Source of the DNA: CAYLPT01 sp964385645
GTDB taxonomy: Bacteria; Armatimonadota; Hebobacteria; Hebobacterales; Hebobacteraceae
NCBI GenBank assembly: GCA_964385645.1
Contig: CAYLPT010000144.1
Span: 1 to 18,857 of the forward strand
Direction of reading: 5' to 3'
DNA: 18,857 nt
Positions within the stretch are counted from its first letter, which is position 1, and every line of letters starts with the position of its first letter. This document shows positions 1 to 7,312 of the stretch, piece after piece. Both the position numbers and the translations under genes were made by a program. The notes under the pieces were generated by a model. That model saw nothing but the letters and a program-made list of their open reading frames with translations, ran no database searches and was not told the DNA's origin.

Positions 1-160
1 GGCCGCCGGCGTGAGATCGGCCCGGGCGCGCCTCGGAGGGGAGCCTTCTGCGGCGCCGGTACTCGCCTGGGGAGCGCCCGTAGTGGCGCAGGAAGGCCCG
101 ATGAAGATGGCTGTCGTCGGTGAAGCCGCAGTCGGCCGCCAGCGACCGGGCCGAAGCGCC
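1..160 (-). pseudogene. AraC-family regulator, C-terminal HTH remnant
   Basis: Read on the minus strand in the frame of codon 158-160, this stretch gives SLAADCGFTDDSHLHRAF followed by LRHYGRSPGEYRRRRR. That is the second helix-turn-helix and end of an AraC/XylS-type activator (typical form: A..CGF.d.Shf.R.Fkr..G.sP..yR). The first HTH and the whole sensor domain are missing: the frame is closed by TGA at 161-163, which is also the stop of the neighbouring gene, and no AraC-like sequence is visible in the other frames upstream of it. The frame is still open at the window edge, so the gene end lies outside. It has no start of its own and is most likely a scar left when the neighbouring gene replaced the upstream part. 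The family call is firm; the pseudogene status is inferred. Confidence 0.7.
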
Positions 161-1570
161 TCAGGGTCCCTCCCACACCCCTAGCTTCTGGCGCAGGTCG
201 GCCGGAATGCCCAGGCCCTTCGCCGAAGGCGCGGTCCCGATCGAGACGATCCGCCAGGTTCCCCAGCGCCCGTCGAGGATCACCTCGGCATCGTCCGTGA
301 CAGCATTGAGCGGATGGACCTTCGCGGCTGCCCAGTGGCCGACGACTCTGATGCTGTAAGGCTCACAGAGCATGTTTGATCGGTCGTCGGGCCGCAGAAG
401 ACGCCGCCAGATCCCCACCTCGTCCGCCGAGAGGCCCTCGGGCACCTCGGGGGTCTGCCACCCCACGGGGATGGCCGCATAGACGCTTCCACCGGGCGTT
501 CCGAAGTCGATCACCGGTTCGGCTGTGCGCAGGCTCACTCGCTCTCCGAAGGCCCGCCCTATGTCCTCAACCGGGATGAACCCAGTGCCGCCGCGGAAGA
601 CCAGACGCCCCGATGCTCGAGCCCATGTGTGGGCCTTCGCCCGCCAGGTGACCGTGAGGCTGGACAGGTCGTCAGATACCGCCAAGCCGGCGCCCAGCCA
701 TTGGCAGAACTGGCGCACGGGCACATACCATGCGCCGCCCACCTCTATCGGGGGCGTGAGCAGAAGGAGACCGCCGGGCGGAGGACCCCAGGTGGCGGGC
801 GTCGGCCATGCGGAGGCCACCTCACAAAGGAGTCGCCTCGCCGATCCGCTCAGAGGGTCATCATGGGCATCCGCTACGGCGGCTAGCGCCGGGTACGCCT
901 TTTCCGGAGACCCCCTTCCGGGATCGCAGAGCAGACCGCTGGCTCCAGCCCACAGAGACGGCGGCAGGCCTGCAAGTGCGGCGAGCAGATCGCGTGGCGC
1001 ACTGCGCGCAGTCTCCGCCAAGATCCGGGCCAGCTTCTCGGCGGCCGCCCCGTCCGATGTGGGCACCCAGCCAAGTATCCCCTCCAGCAGGCGGGTGTCG
1101 GGCCGTCTGCCGTAAGCGTAGCCGAGGAACGCGATCGTGTCCTCGTGGTACCCCGGCCGGCTGCCCGGAGGGCAGTACTCCAGCATCACGGTGCGGCTCG
1201 AGTCAAGCCCCAGGCCGAGCCAGTACATGGAGAACGCGACCATGAAGCGAAACCGATCAGTCGACGGCAGTTCGCTGAGCAGGTCCCGAAGGGCCGTCTC
1301 ACCGTCGCTGCCGAGCTGTTGCGCAAGCTCCGTCCCAGCCTCCTGATCACGGCCGTCGGTGTACGACATCCGGGCCACGAAACGGTAGACCATCTCGGCC
1401 GTCCGCTCAGACCGGCCAGGGACACGCGTGGGAGCCCAGTCGCGTCGGAGCACCTCGGAAGCCGGAGATGTGGCGCCGCCGGTCCCTGTAGTCGCCGCCG
1501 CTGTGCCCGCTGCCAAGACGCACATCGCGGCCGTAACGGCCACTCGCCAGGAGAGCGCGCGGCATCTCAT
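161..1570 (-). CDS. Secreted protein with copper-amine-oxidase-N-like domain
   Basis: The start chosen is the ATG at 1570: it has the ribosome site GGGAGGG 6-7 bases upstream and is followed by a basic, hydrophobic Sec-type signal peptide (residues about 1-27). A longer GTG start at 1618 lacks both. The product has 469 residues. Residues about 55-250 form a helix-rich region I do not recognise. Residues about 275-350 read like the copper amine oxidase N-terminal domain (IEVGGAWYVPVRQFCQWLG, then a short Val/Thr strand and a second FIPVEDIGRAFG half). Despite its name this domain is a common extracellular binding module and is not itself an oxidase. The last 70 residues (VVGHWAAAKVHPLNAV ... 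WRIVSIGTAPSAKGLGIP) resemble a beta-rich tail seen in other secreted proteins. No catalytic motif is visible. An extracytoplasmic role is likely; the function is unknown. Confidence 0.75.
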   Translation of the reverse strand: MRCRALSWRVAVTAAMCVLAAGTAAATTGTGGATSPASEVLRRDWAPTRVPGRSERTAEMVYRFVARMSYTDGRDQEAGTELAQQLGSDGETALRDLLSELPSTDRFRFMVAFSMYWLGLGLDSSRTVMLEYCPPGSRPGYHEDTIAFLGYAYGRRPDTRLLEGILGWVPTSDGAAAEKLARILAETARSAPRDLLAALAGLPPSLWAGASGLLCDPGRGSPEKAYPALAAVADAHDDPLSGSARRLLCEVASAWPTPATWGPPPGGLLLLTPPIEVGGAWYVPVRQFCQWLGAGLAVSDDLSSLTVTWRAKAHTWARASGRLVFRGGTGFIPVEDIGRAFGERVSLRTAEPVIDFGTPGGSVYAAIPVGWQTPEVPEGLSADEVGIWRRLLRPDDRSNMLCEPYSIRVVGHWAAAKVHPLNAVTDDAEVILDGRWGTWRIVSIGTAPSAKGLGIPADLRQKLGVWEGP

Positions 1571-1770
1571 GGCTCGCCCTCCCGCAGGAGCTGTCCTGTC
1601 ATCTGCTGCGTTGGACACCCGTCCCCTGTTTGGGTTTCGCTGCCGATGTGCAGGCGCCTCAGCGCCGTGCCGTCAGGAGAATGGGGGATCCCGGGGCCCC
1701 TCTCGTCCTCGTCCGCCGGTTGTTCCACGAATGGCGTGACGACAGGAACGCAGTTGGAGCAGAACCCCTC
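1571..1770. other. Spacer without a recognisable gene
   Basis: This 200-base stretch lies between the start of the secreted protein and the integrase remnant. It holds the ribosome site of the former at its left edge and GC-rich palindromes around 1686-1702 (GGGATCCC, GGGGCCCC). I see no convincing promoter or coding sequence. Confidence 0.4.
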
Positions 1771-1911
1771 TTACAGAGCCGCGTTGGCCGGCAGCTCCGC
1801 CACCTGGGCCTGTAGGTCCTCGGCCTCGAGGTGGGTGTAACGCTGGGTGGTGGTCACCCAGGCGTGGCCCAGCAGCTCCTGGACCGCCGGCAGATTGGGC
1901 CGGGCGCGGGT
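1771..1911 (-). pseudogene. Tyrosine recombinase, C-terminal remnant
   Basis: The minus-strand frame ending in TAA at 1771-1773 encodes TRARPNLPAVQELLGHA followed by WVTTTQRYTHLEAEDLQAQVAELP. This is the end of the catalytic domain of a XerC/D-like phage-type integrase: the LGH box, the T.RYTH stretch with the nucleophilic tyrosine, and the terminal helix. Only the last 42-46 residues remain. The boxes with the first catalytic arginine, the lysine and the HxLRH motif are missing, because at about 1900-1925 the sequence changes into another integrase remnant reading the other way. It cannot be a working recombinase. The family call is firm. Confidence 0.75.
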
Positions 1912-1924
1912 GAGGGCGGCCACC

Positions 1925-2412
1925 GCGAAGACCCGGCGCGCCCGGTTCGTGGACCTGCCGCTCACGATCGCCGAGGGCCGAGAGGTAGTCAAGCCGGAGG
2001 TGGTGCAACTCCTGGAGGGGTGGCTGAGGCTGCGGTCACAGGCCGATCCCAGGCTCGGCGAGGAGGACGCGCTGTTCGTAACCCTCGGGCCGCACGGGCC
2101 AGAGCAGTGGGCTCGCCCGCAGCGCACCGGCCCGGGGGCCCGGCTGCCGAAAGGCGTCTGCGCACCCACGCGGTGCGGACGATGCTGAACCGCCTCGCCG
2201 TCGCGGCAGGGGTTGACCCGAAGCTGGCAACCCCCCATCGCCTGCGCCACCACTTGGGGCTCCGCTCGGCCATGGCCGGCTTACCCGCCACCGCGCTCAT
2301 GCGGGCCATGGGCCGCCGGTGCCCCATCATGAAGGCTCGCTACTCCGAGTTCGCCGACTCCGAGCGGAGGTGGGCGTTCGCTCGCGCCGACATCACAAAG
2401 GGCTTGGCGCTT
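1925..2412 (+). pseudogene. Tyrosine recombinase, frameshifted remnant
   Basis: Two plus-strand frames together give an integrase catalytic domain. In frame 2, from about 1925, KTRRARFVDLPLTI and LLEGWLRLRSQADPRLGEED-ALFV match the R.vpLP...LLeaWl.lR stretch. In frame 1, from about 2155, THAVRTMLNRLAVAAGVDP and PHRLRHHLGLRSAMAGLP match the box with the HxLRH catalytic residues, and ARYSEFADSERRWAFARAD carries the tyrosine. A frameshift lies at about 2110-2165. The usual LGH histidine appears as Arg (AMGRRCP). The N-terminal core-binding domain and first catalytic arginine are absent. The remnant starts back-to-back with the minus-strand integrase remnant. It is dead by frameshift and truncation unless the shift is a sequencing error, which would still leave the N-terminus missing. 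Confidence 0.75.
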
Positions 2413-2932
2413 CCCAGCGGCCGCTTGTCCTTGCCTGGTGGCCTCGTTCTGCCGCTGACAGCCTCCGCTGGAGATGGTACAATCACCGCGGCAGACGGGC
2501 TGACTGCGACCTGCCGAGATCGAGTCAGTTCGTCAGGGCCCCGACTCGGGGCGGACAGCGCGCTCCGCAGCGCCCCGCGGGTGGCCCGGCGAGGGGTCTG
2601 AGCGCCGACGATCTTCCCGAGCGGTACGTTGCCGGACATCAAGGTATCCCAGGTCACATCGCAGAGCAGGTGGCCCTCGGCCACACCAGCCGCGGTGCTG
2701 CTCTGGCTGGAGTCCAACCCACGACCACGCCGCGCGCGGAAGCTCGCGCATGGTCCGGGCCGGCCCGACGGGCAGCCAGTCAATGAGCGACCCACCGCTG
2801 GACGCGTGGTACGGACTCACCAGGAGACGGCGCCGCCCTGCCACACAACCATGAAGTCTCCGATCGTGAGCGCCTTGCCCTCATGCAGGTCGCAGCGGCC
2901 CTAGTCCAGAGATGGCGGGGATTCGGAAAGTG
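2413..2932. other. Gene-free stretch with an orphan promoter
   Basis: No reading frame here shows protein-like composition or a motif I recognise. The only site of note is the sigma70-like promoter at 2455-2483. A minus-strand reading frame ending at 2817 (HEGKALTIGDFMVVWQ and following) looks protein-like for about 25 codons, but a stop lies just upstream and I cannot name a family. It may be the tail of another lost gene. Confidence 0.35.
2455..2483 (+). promoter_or_regulatory. sigma70-like promoter without a gene
   Basis: CTGACA and TACAAT are separated by exactly 17 bases, each one mismatch from consensus. Such a match is uncommon in DNA this GC-rich. No recognisable gene follows on the plus strand before 3401, so it probably belonged to a lost gene next to the integrase. 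Confidence 0.35.
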
Positions 2933-3067
2933 GAAGGCGCCGCGGCCTTTGAGTGCAGCCGCGCGCAGGTTTTGGAGGCGTCGGTCAGCAACGGTGTCGG
3001 CGAAGTCAACCATGTCGCGCTGTGCTTCGTCCGGGTCGTCGTCGGGCACGGGCAGGAACCGCTGGCT
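2933..3067 (-). pseudogene. UPF0158-like protein remnant
   Basis: The minus-strand frame gives SQRFLPVPDDDPDEAQRDM and VDFADTVADRRLQNLRAAALKGRGAF. This matches the core of the UPF0158 family (pattern: ylpiP..ds.e...dMedFi.tv.d..l...L..al.GrgaFrrF). The RRFKD stretch and C-terminal helix that should follow are replaced by unrelated sequence, and no family-like N-terminus is seen before it. The role of UPF0158 is not established. I treat this as a fragment; the match is by eye and of medium strength. Confidence 0.45.
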
Positions 3068-3400
3068 CGTGGCAGCAAGCCCACCACCCCGGCACCGCTC
3101 GGAGACATCCTCGCCCGCGCCCACTTCCCGATATGCACCGCAGGCGAGCCAAGGGCCGCACTCCAGGGCCGGACCGTCGCTGGGTGTCGGCCGTCGTCGG
3201 GCGATGAGTGCCTCCTGGCGCTCGCGCACCCGGGGGGTCGTGAGGTACGTATGCCCACGGTTGGGCGCCGGATAGGCCGGCCATCCCGTCTCGTCGCCTG
3301 CAACAGGGGGTGGCGCGAGCGGAGCGAAGAGGAGGATAGAGGCGGTGTGAAGGTGCCGGTGCGGGAGCAGATCTCGGGCACGGGCGGGAAGGGAGTCGGC
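3068..3400. other. Spacer upstream of the oligogalacturonate lyase gene
   Basis: The plus-strand frame of the downstream gene stays open through this stretch, but its composition is not protein-like and the Tat signal begins only at 3401. No promoter close to consensus is visible. The ribosome site AAGGGAG lies just before the ATG at 3401. Confidence 0.4.
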
Positions 3401-4849
3401 ATGAACCGTCGAGAGTTCCTGACGATCGCGGGAGGGGGCTTGGTGGCCGCCTCGTTGGGGGCGGGCCTGAATCGCGCCTCGGTCGGGCGGGCCCCGGAGT
3501 CAGAGGCCGCACGCCCGTTGGATCTCGGGTGGGCGAAGCGGCGATGGAGCGATCCGCTCACCGGGACGGAGGTCGTCTGTCTGTCGCCGGAGGAGGAGCT
3601 GCACTTCCGAAACCCGTACTTCCGGATTCCGATGTTCACAAGGGATGGGAAGTATGCGGTGTTGTGGGCCTATCCGGAGCCGGCGACCGGGGAGTCGGGT
3701 CTCTGGTGCATTGACCTGAGGAGCGGACAGACGCGTGTCTACCACTACGGGCGGGAGCGCCGGATCGCGAGCCTGTCATCCTGGGCGACGAGCTACGGCT
3801 CTCACCTGATGCACGTCCTGGTGCGGACCGAGCGCGGGGTGGAGATCGAGCAAGTAGACCTCGACTTTGGGGATAGGCGGACTATCACGCCCGCGACTCC
3901 GCTAAGCTCAGTCTACGACGCAACCGCCTCGGCCGGGGACGAGTTCATCTACACGCCGATATCGCACCGGGAGGTGCCACCCGGGGTTGGGTTGAGCGAG
4001 TGGGTCGCGCTGCTCGGCTCAGATCCGGGGCTGAATGAGATGTACCGGGTGGACCTGGAGACCGGGGCGGTGGAGCTGCTGTTTGACACCGAGCGGTGGT
4101 GGCTGGGCCACCCGAACCCCAACCCGCGGCGGCGCGATATTCTGATGTTCTGCCAGGAGGGGTTCATCTGGACAGAACGCCATCCGCGGCCGCCGGACTT
4201 CGAACGGGTGCGTCTGTACGACCTCCAGCGGAAGGAGTTCGTCACATTCCCGGGGCTGCAGTGGCGTTCCCCGGCACATGAGATCTGGTCGGCGGATGGG
4301 GAGCGGATCTGGACCCATGGCTGGCCGGCGGGCCATCACTGCGTCTCGGTGACGGAGGTGAGAGCGCGGCGGACGACGACCTACGTGCACGCGAACTGGG
4401 CGGGGAGGACAGCGCACATTCATCCGGCGCCGAACGAGCGGTTCGTGGTTGGGGATGGACAGCCCTTTGGGCTGAACAACCAGGCGGACATCGAGGAGGT
4501 GGTCAAGGCAGGGGACGTGGACGATCCCTGGGCCTTCGGCGGGTATGGCTCGGCATCACCGGGGGAGGTGATCTGGAAGTACGAGTTGCCGGCCGAGAGC
4601 TTCTTCCGAGACGAGCACTGCCACCTGAGTTACGACGAGCTGGCGCGGCTGATCGAGGAGAACCCGGGGGGCGCGGCCCGGGCGGTGCCGCTGTGCCAGT
4701 ATCGCAGCAGGGTGCGCCTCCTGAGGAGCGCTGCGAGAGAGGAGAGCAACGCCCACGTCACGCCAGACTCGCGCTGGGCGGTCTTCCAGTCGGCCAGCGA
4801 GGAGGGGCTGTATGAGGTATGGGCGGCCAGAGTGCCCGGAGTCAAGTGA
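3401..4849 (+). CDS. Tat-exported oligogalacturonate lyase-like protein (PL22 family)
   Basis: The product (482 residues) probably cleaves short uronate oligosaccharides by beta-elimination, as PL22 enzymes do on unsaturated digalacturonate. The ATG at 3401 is chosen because it opens a Tat signal (MNRREFLTIAGGG, twin Arg at 3-4) and has GGGAG 5 bases upstream. The mature part reads as a beta-propeller with repeated blade signatures: FTRDGKYAVLW, NEMYRVDLETGAVELL, HEIWSADGERIWTHGW (His293), AHIHPAPNERFVVGDG (His339, His341), HVTPDSRWAVFQSASEEGLYEVW. The His-x-His pair and His293 fit the metal site known in PL22. The family's FCHEG motif is FCQEG here (residues 250-254). About 480 residues is longer than the usual 390 because of the leader and loop insertions. 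Exact substrate uncertain. Confidence 0.72.
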   Translation: MNRREFLTIAGGGLVAASLGAGLNRASVGRAPESEAARPLDLGWAKRRWSDPLTGTEVVCLSPEEELHFRNPYFRIPMFTRDGKYAVLWAYPEPATGESGLWCIDLRSGQTRVYHYGRERRIASLSSWATSYGSHLMHVLVRTERGVEIEQVDLDFGDRRTITPATPLSSVYDATASAGDEFIYTPISHREVPPGVGLSEWVALLGSDPGLNEMYRVDLETGAVELLFDTERWWLGHPNPNPRRRDILMFCQEGFIWTERHPRPPDFERVRLYDLQRKEFVTFPGLQWRSPAHEIWSADGERIWTHGWPAGHHCVSVTEVRARRTTTYVHANWAGRTAHIHPAPNERFVVGDGQPFGLNNQADIEEVVKAGDVDDPWAFGGYGSASPGEVIWKYELPAESFFRDEHCHLSYDELARLIEENPGGAARAVPLCQYRSRVRLLRSAAREESNAHVTPDSRWAVFQSASEEGLYEVWAARVPGVK

Positions 4850-5324
4850 GGGGTCGTACACCCGCGCTGTCCAGGCGCTCGGCCGGCGCCGGGAGGCCTA
4901 CACGGCCCGTCTCGTGTACACCGCGGTGCTTAGGGGCTGTGAGGGCGGAGAGCCCGCGGCTCCGTGGCCGGCGCCGTAGCACCTGTGCCCGACGCCCGGG
5001 CGACCGACTCGGGTGCCGAGGCCAAGGGTGAGGGGGCCGGCCAGGAGTCCGGCCCCCCGCGCACCGACGCGGAAGGCATCGCGCGTTTCCGAGAGCAGGC
5101 CGACGCTGCCTTCGCCAGCGGGGCCGTCAGAGAGAAGAAGCGCTGGGTGCGGGCATGGGTGGAAGGCGCCGAGGGGTTCTTGGCGCGTCGCCTCCGGGCA
5201 GCGGCCCCGAGCGAGAAGCGCAAGGCAGGTCTGGCCCCGCTGGCGGCTCGGCCAACACCCCCCTGCTCGATCTGATATTGACCGTCGCGGTCGCTGCGGG
5301 TGAGCCACGCAGGAGGTGCCAGCA
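4850..5324 (+). other. Intergenic stretch, possibly with a resolvase-tail remnant
   Basis: Between the lyase and the GH127 gene, a plus-strand frame at 4964-5275 contains ARFREQADAAFASGAVREKKRW followed by VRAWVEG. This resembles the linker helix near the end of large serine recombinases (lr..l..al.sG...ekk..lra.Ve.ie). The remainder is Ala/Pro/Arg-rich and not family-like. It has no start with a ribosome site, so at best it is a remnant. The end of the stretch carries the strong ribosome site of the GH127 gene (AGGAGG at 5311-5316). Confidence 0.3.
5032..5057. terminator. GC-rich hairpin downstream of the lyase gene
   Basis: GGGGGCCGG and CCGGCCCCC form a perfect 9-bp stem around an 8-base loop (CCAGGAGT). 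It lies about 180 bases after the lyase stop and 270 before the GH127 start. No T-tract follows, so a role as terminator or mRNA-stabilising structure is only possible. Confidence 0.35.
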
Positions 5325-7238
5325 ATGCACGGACAGAGACACGGTGGCCTATACCTGAAGTTGGGCCCGCCGCCGCCCGGCGCGGTGCGCTGGACGCAGG
5401 GATTCTGGGCGGACCGATTCGAGCTGTGTCGCGAGGTCATGCTTCCCGCGATGAAGGCCGCCCTGGAGGACGCCGGAAACGGTGCGGCGCTAAGCAACTT
5501 CTACATCGCGGCAGGCATGAGCGAAGGCGAGCGCGCTGGTACTGACTGGTCCGATGGCGACTGCTACAAGTGGCTGGAGGCGGCCGCCCACGTCTACGGT
5601 GTGACGCGCGATGGGCGGCTCGACGAGGAGATGGACGGGCTGATCGAGGCGATCGGCCGCGCCCAGGAAAGCGACGGATACATCAGCACGCCGATCCAGC
5701 TCACAGGGAGGGAGCGCTGGCAGGACCTGCACCATCACGAACTCTATAACATGGGGCATCTGATGACGGCGGCGTGCGTCCACCACCGCAGTACCGGTAA
5801 GGAGACCTTGCTCGGGGTCGCGCGCAAGACCGCGGACTACCTACACACCGTCTTCGCCTCGCGGCCGGCGGCTCTCGCCCACTTCGGGTTCAACCCGTCG
5901 CAGATCATGGGTCTGGTGGACCTGTACCGCACCACGGGGGAGCCGCGATATCTGGAGCTGGCGAGCACCTTCGTGGAGATGCGGGGGTCCGCCCCCGGCG
6001 GGTCGGACCTTAACCAGACGAGCGTGCCGCTGCGGCAGGAGACGGAAGCGGTCGGGCACGCGGTGGCCGCGATGTACCTGTGGTGTGGAGCAACCGATGT
6101 CTACACAGAGAGCGGAGATCGAGCTCTACTGGCAGCTATCGAGCGGCTCTGGCGCGACGTCACCGAGCGGAAGATGTACCTCACCGGCGGCGTCGGAGCG
6201 CTCCACCAGGGTGTCTCGCTCCGCGGCCACGCAGTACACGAGGCCTTCGGCCGCGCCCATCAACTGCCCAACGCAACCGCCTACAACGAGACGTGCGCTA
6301 ACATCGCGAACGCGATGTGGAACCAGCGCCTGCTTAGTGCGACCGGGGACGCGAAGTATGCCGAGGTGATGGAGCTGGCGCTCTATAACAGCATGCTTTC
6401 GGGGATGAGCCTGGACGGGTTGCGGTTCTGCTATACTAACCCACTTCGGCGGGCGGCGGGAGCTTGGTTGCAGATGCACGACTCGCCGGAGCGCTGGAGC
6501 CGCTTCCCCTGCTACTGCTGTCCCCCGCAGGTGCTGCGCACGATCGCCGGCCTGCACGAATGGGCCTACAGCCTGTCCGAGGGCGCAGTCTGGATCCACC
6601 TATACGGCGGCAGCACGCTGGAGGCCCGCATCGGGCGGCGCGGGTCGCTAAGTCTGCACCAGGAGAGTGACTACCCGTGGTCGGGGGAGGTCCGCGTCAT
6701 GGTCGAGGCAGCGCCCGCGGGGAGCTTCGCCATCCTGCTGCGAGTGCCGGCGTGGGCCACAGCTGCACAGGTGCTTGTCAACGGGGAGGCGCCGACCGCC
6801 CGCGCCGAGCCTGGGGCATACGTCAGGCTCGAGCGCCAGTGGAGGCGCGGCGACGAGGTTCTTCTGTCGCTGCCGATGGCGCCCAGGCTACTGGAGGCCC
6901 ACCCGGCAGTTGAGGAGACGCGCAACCAGGTAGCGGTGATGCGCGGGCCGGTCGTGTACTGCCTGGAGTCGCCCGATCTGCCGGCCGGCGTGCGCCTCGA
7001 CGGCGTGCGGGTCCCGCGCGACGCGGCCATGTTCGAGAAGCACGACCCACAGTTGCTGGGCGGCGTGACAGCGCTGGAGGTCCAGGCCGTGTACTCGCGC
7101 TCGGCGCTCTGGGCGGGCGAGCTGTACCGGGCGGTCCGCGCCGCGCGAGGGCGGCCGCTCCGTGTGCGGATGATCCCTTACTACGCGTGGGGCAACCGGG
7201 GCGCGGGCGAGATGACGGTCTGGCTGCCGATGGGCTGA
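5325..7238 (+). CDS. GH127 beta-L-arabinofuranosidase
   Basis: The product (637 residues) should release non-reducing beta-L-arabinofuranose, as GH127 enzymes do on arabinan- or hydroxyproline-linked arabinose. The ATG at 5325 is chosen because AGGAGG sits 8 bases upstream; a GTG at 5316 overlaps that site. An (alpha/alpha) barrel is followed by beta-sandwich domains. All catalytic parts known from HypBA1 are present with the right spacing: acid/base Glu306 (VHEAFGRAHQLPN), zinc ligands Glu322 and Cys324 (YNETC), and Cys398-Cys399 (CYCCPP), one of which is the nucleophile. Length is normal for the family. There is no signal peptide, so it probably acts in the cytoplasm on imported oligosaccharides. 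It stands 475 bases after the PL22-like gene on the same strand and faces the nucleoside-hydrolase-like gene. The family is certain; the natural substrate is inferred. Confidence 0.92.
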   Translation: MHGQRHGGLYLKLGPPPPGAVRWTQGFWADRFELCREVMLPAMKAALEDAGNGAALSNFYIAAGMSEGERAGTDWSDGDCYKWLEAAAHVYGVTRDGRLDEEMDGLIEAIGRAQESDGYISTPIQLTGRERWQDLHHHELYNMGHLMTAACVHHRSTGKETLLGVARKTADYLHTVFASRPAALAHFGFNPSQIMGLVDLYRTTGEPRYLELASTFVEMRGSAPGGSDLNQTSVPLRQETEAVGHAVAAMYLWCGATDVYTESGDRALLAAIERLWRDVTERKMYLTGGVGALHQGVSLRGHAVHEAFGRAHQLPNATAYNETCANIANAMWNQRLLSATGDAKYAEVMELALYNSMLSGMSLDGLRFCYTNPLRRAAGAWLQMHDSPERWSRFPCYCCPPQVLRTIAGLHEWAYSLSEGAVWIHLYGGSTLEARIGRRGSLSLHQESDYPWSGEVRVMVEAAPAGSFAILLRVPAWATAAQVLVNGEAPTARAEPGAYVRLERQWRRGDEVLLSLPMAPRLLEAHPAVEETRNQVAVMRGPVVYCLESPDLPAGVRLDGVRVPRDAAMFEKHDPQLLGGVTALEVQAVYSRSALWAGELYRAVRAARGRPLRVRMIPYYAWGNRGAGEMTVWLPMG

Positions 7239-7312
7239 GGGTCAAATCGGACACCCGCGGCGCCGAAGGAGCGACGGGGGTGAGAACGACGACGACGGCG
7301 CCTCTGATCCTC
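7239..7312. other. Convergent intergenic gap
   Basis: The stops of GH127 (plus) and the nucleoside-hydrolase-like gene (minus) face each other across 74 bases. GGCGCCG and CGGCGCC could pair across about 30 bases. There is no clear T-tract terminator. Confidence 0.3.

Noticed and set aside
1831..2601. One open plus-strand frame that could be called a 256-residue protein
   Set aside because: Only residues encoded from about 2155 to 2412 look like an integrase; the first part is real in another frame and the tail is not protein-like. It is annotated as a frameshifted remnant.
2817..2894. Small protein ending ALTIGDFMVVWQGGAVSW on the minus strand
   Set aside because: The peptide looks natural, but a stop lies just upstream, there is no start, and I cannot match it to a family.
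2912..3400. N-terminal extension of the PL22-like gene
   Set aside because: The frame is open, but the composition is not protein-like, it overlaps the UPF0158 remnant on the other strand, and a Tat leader with ribosome site begins at 3401.
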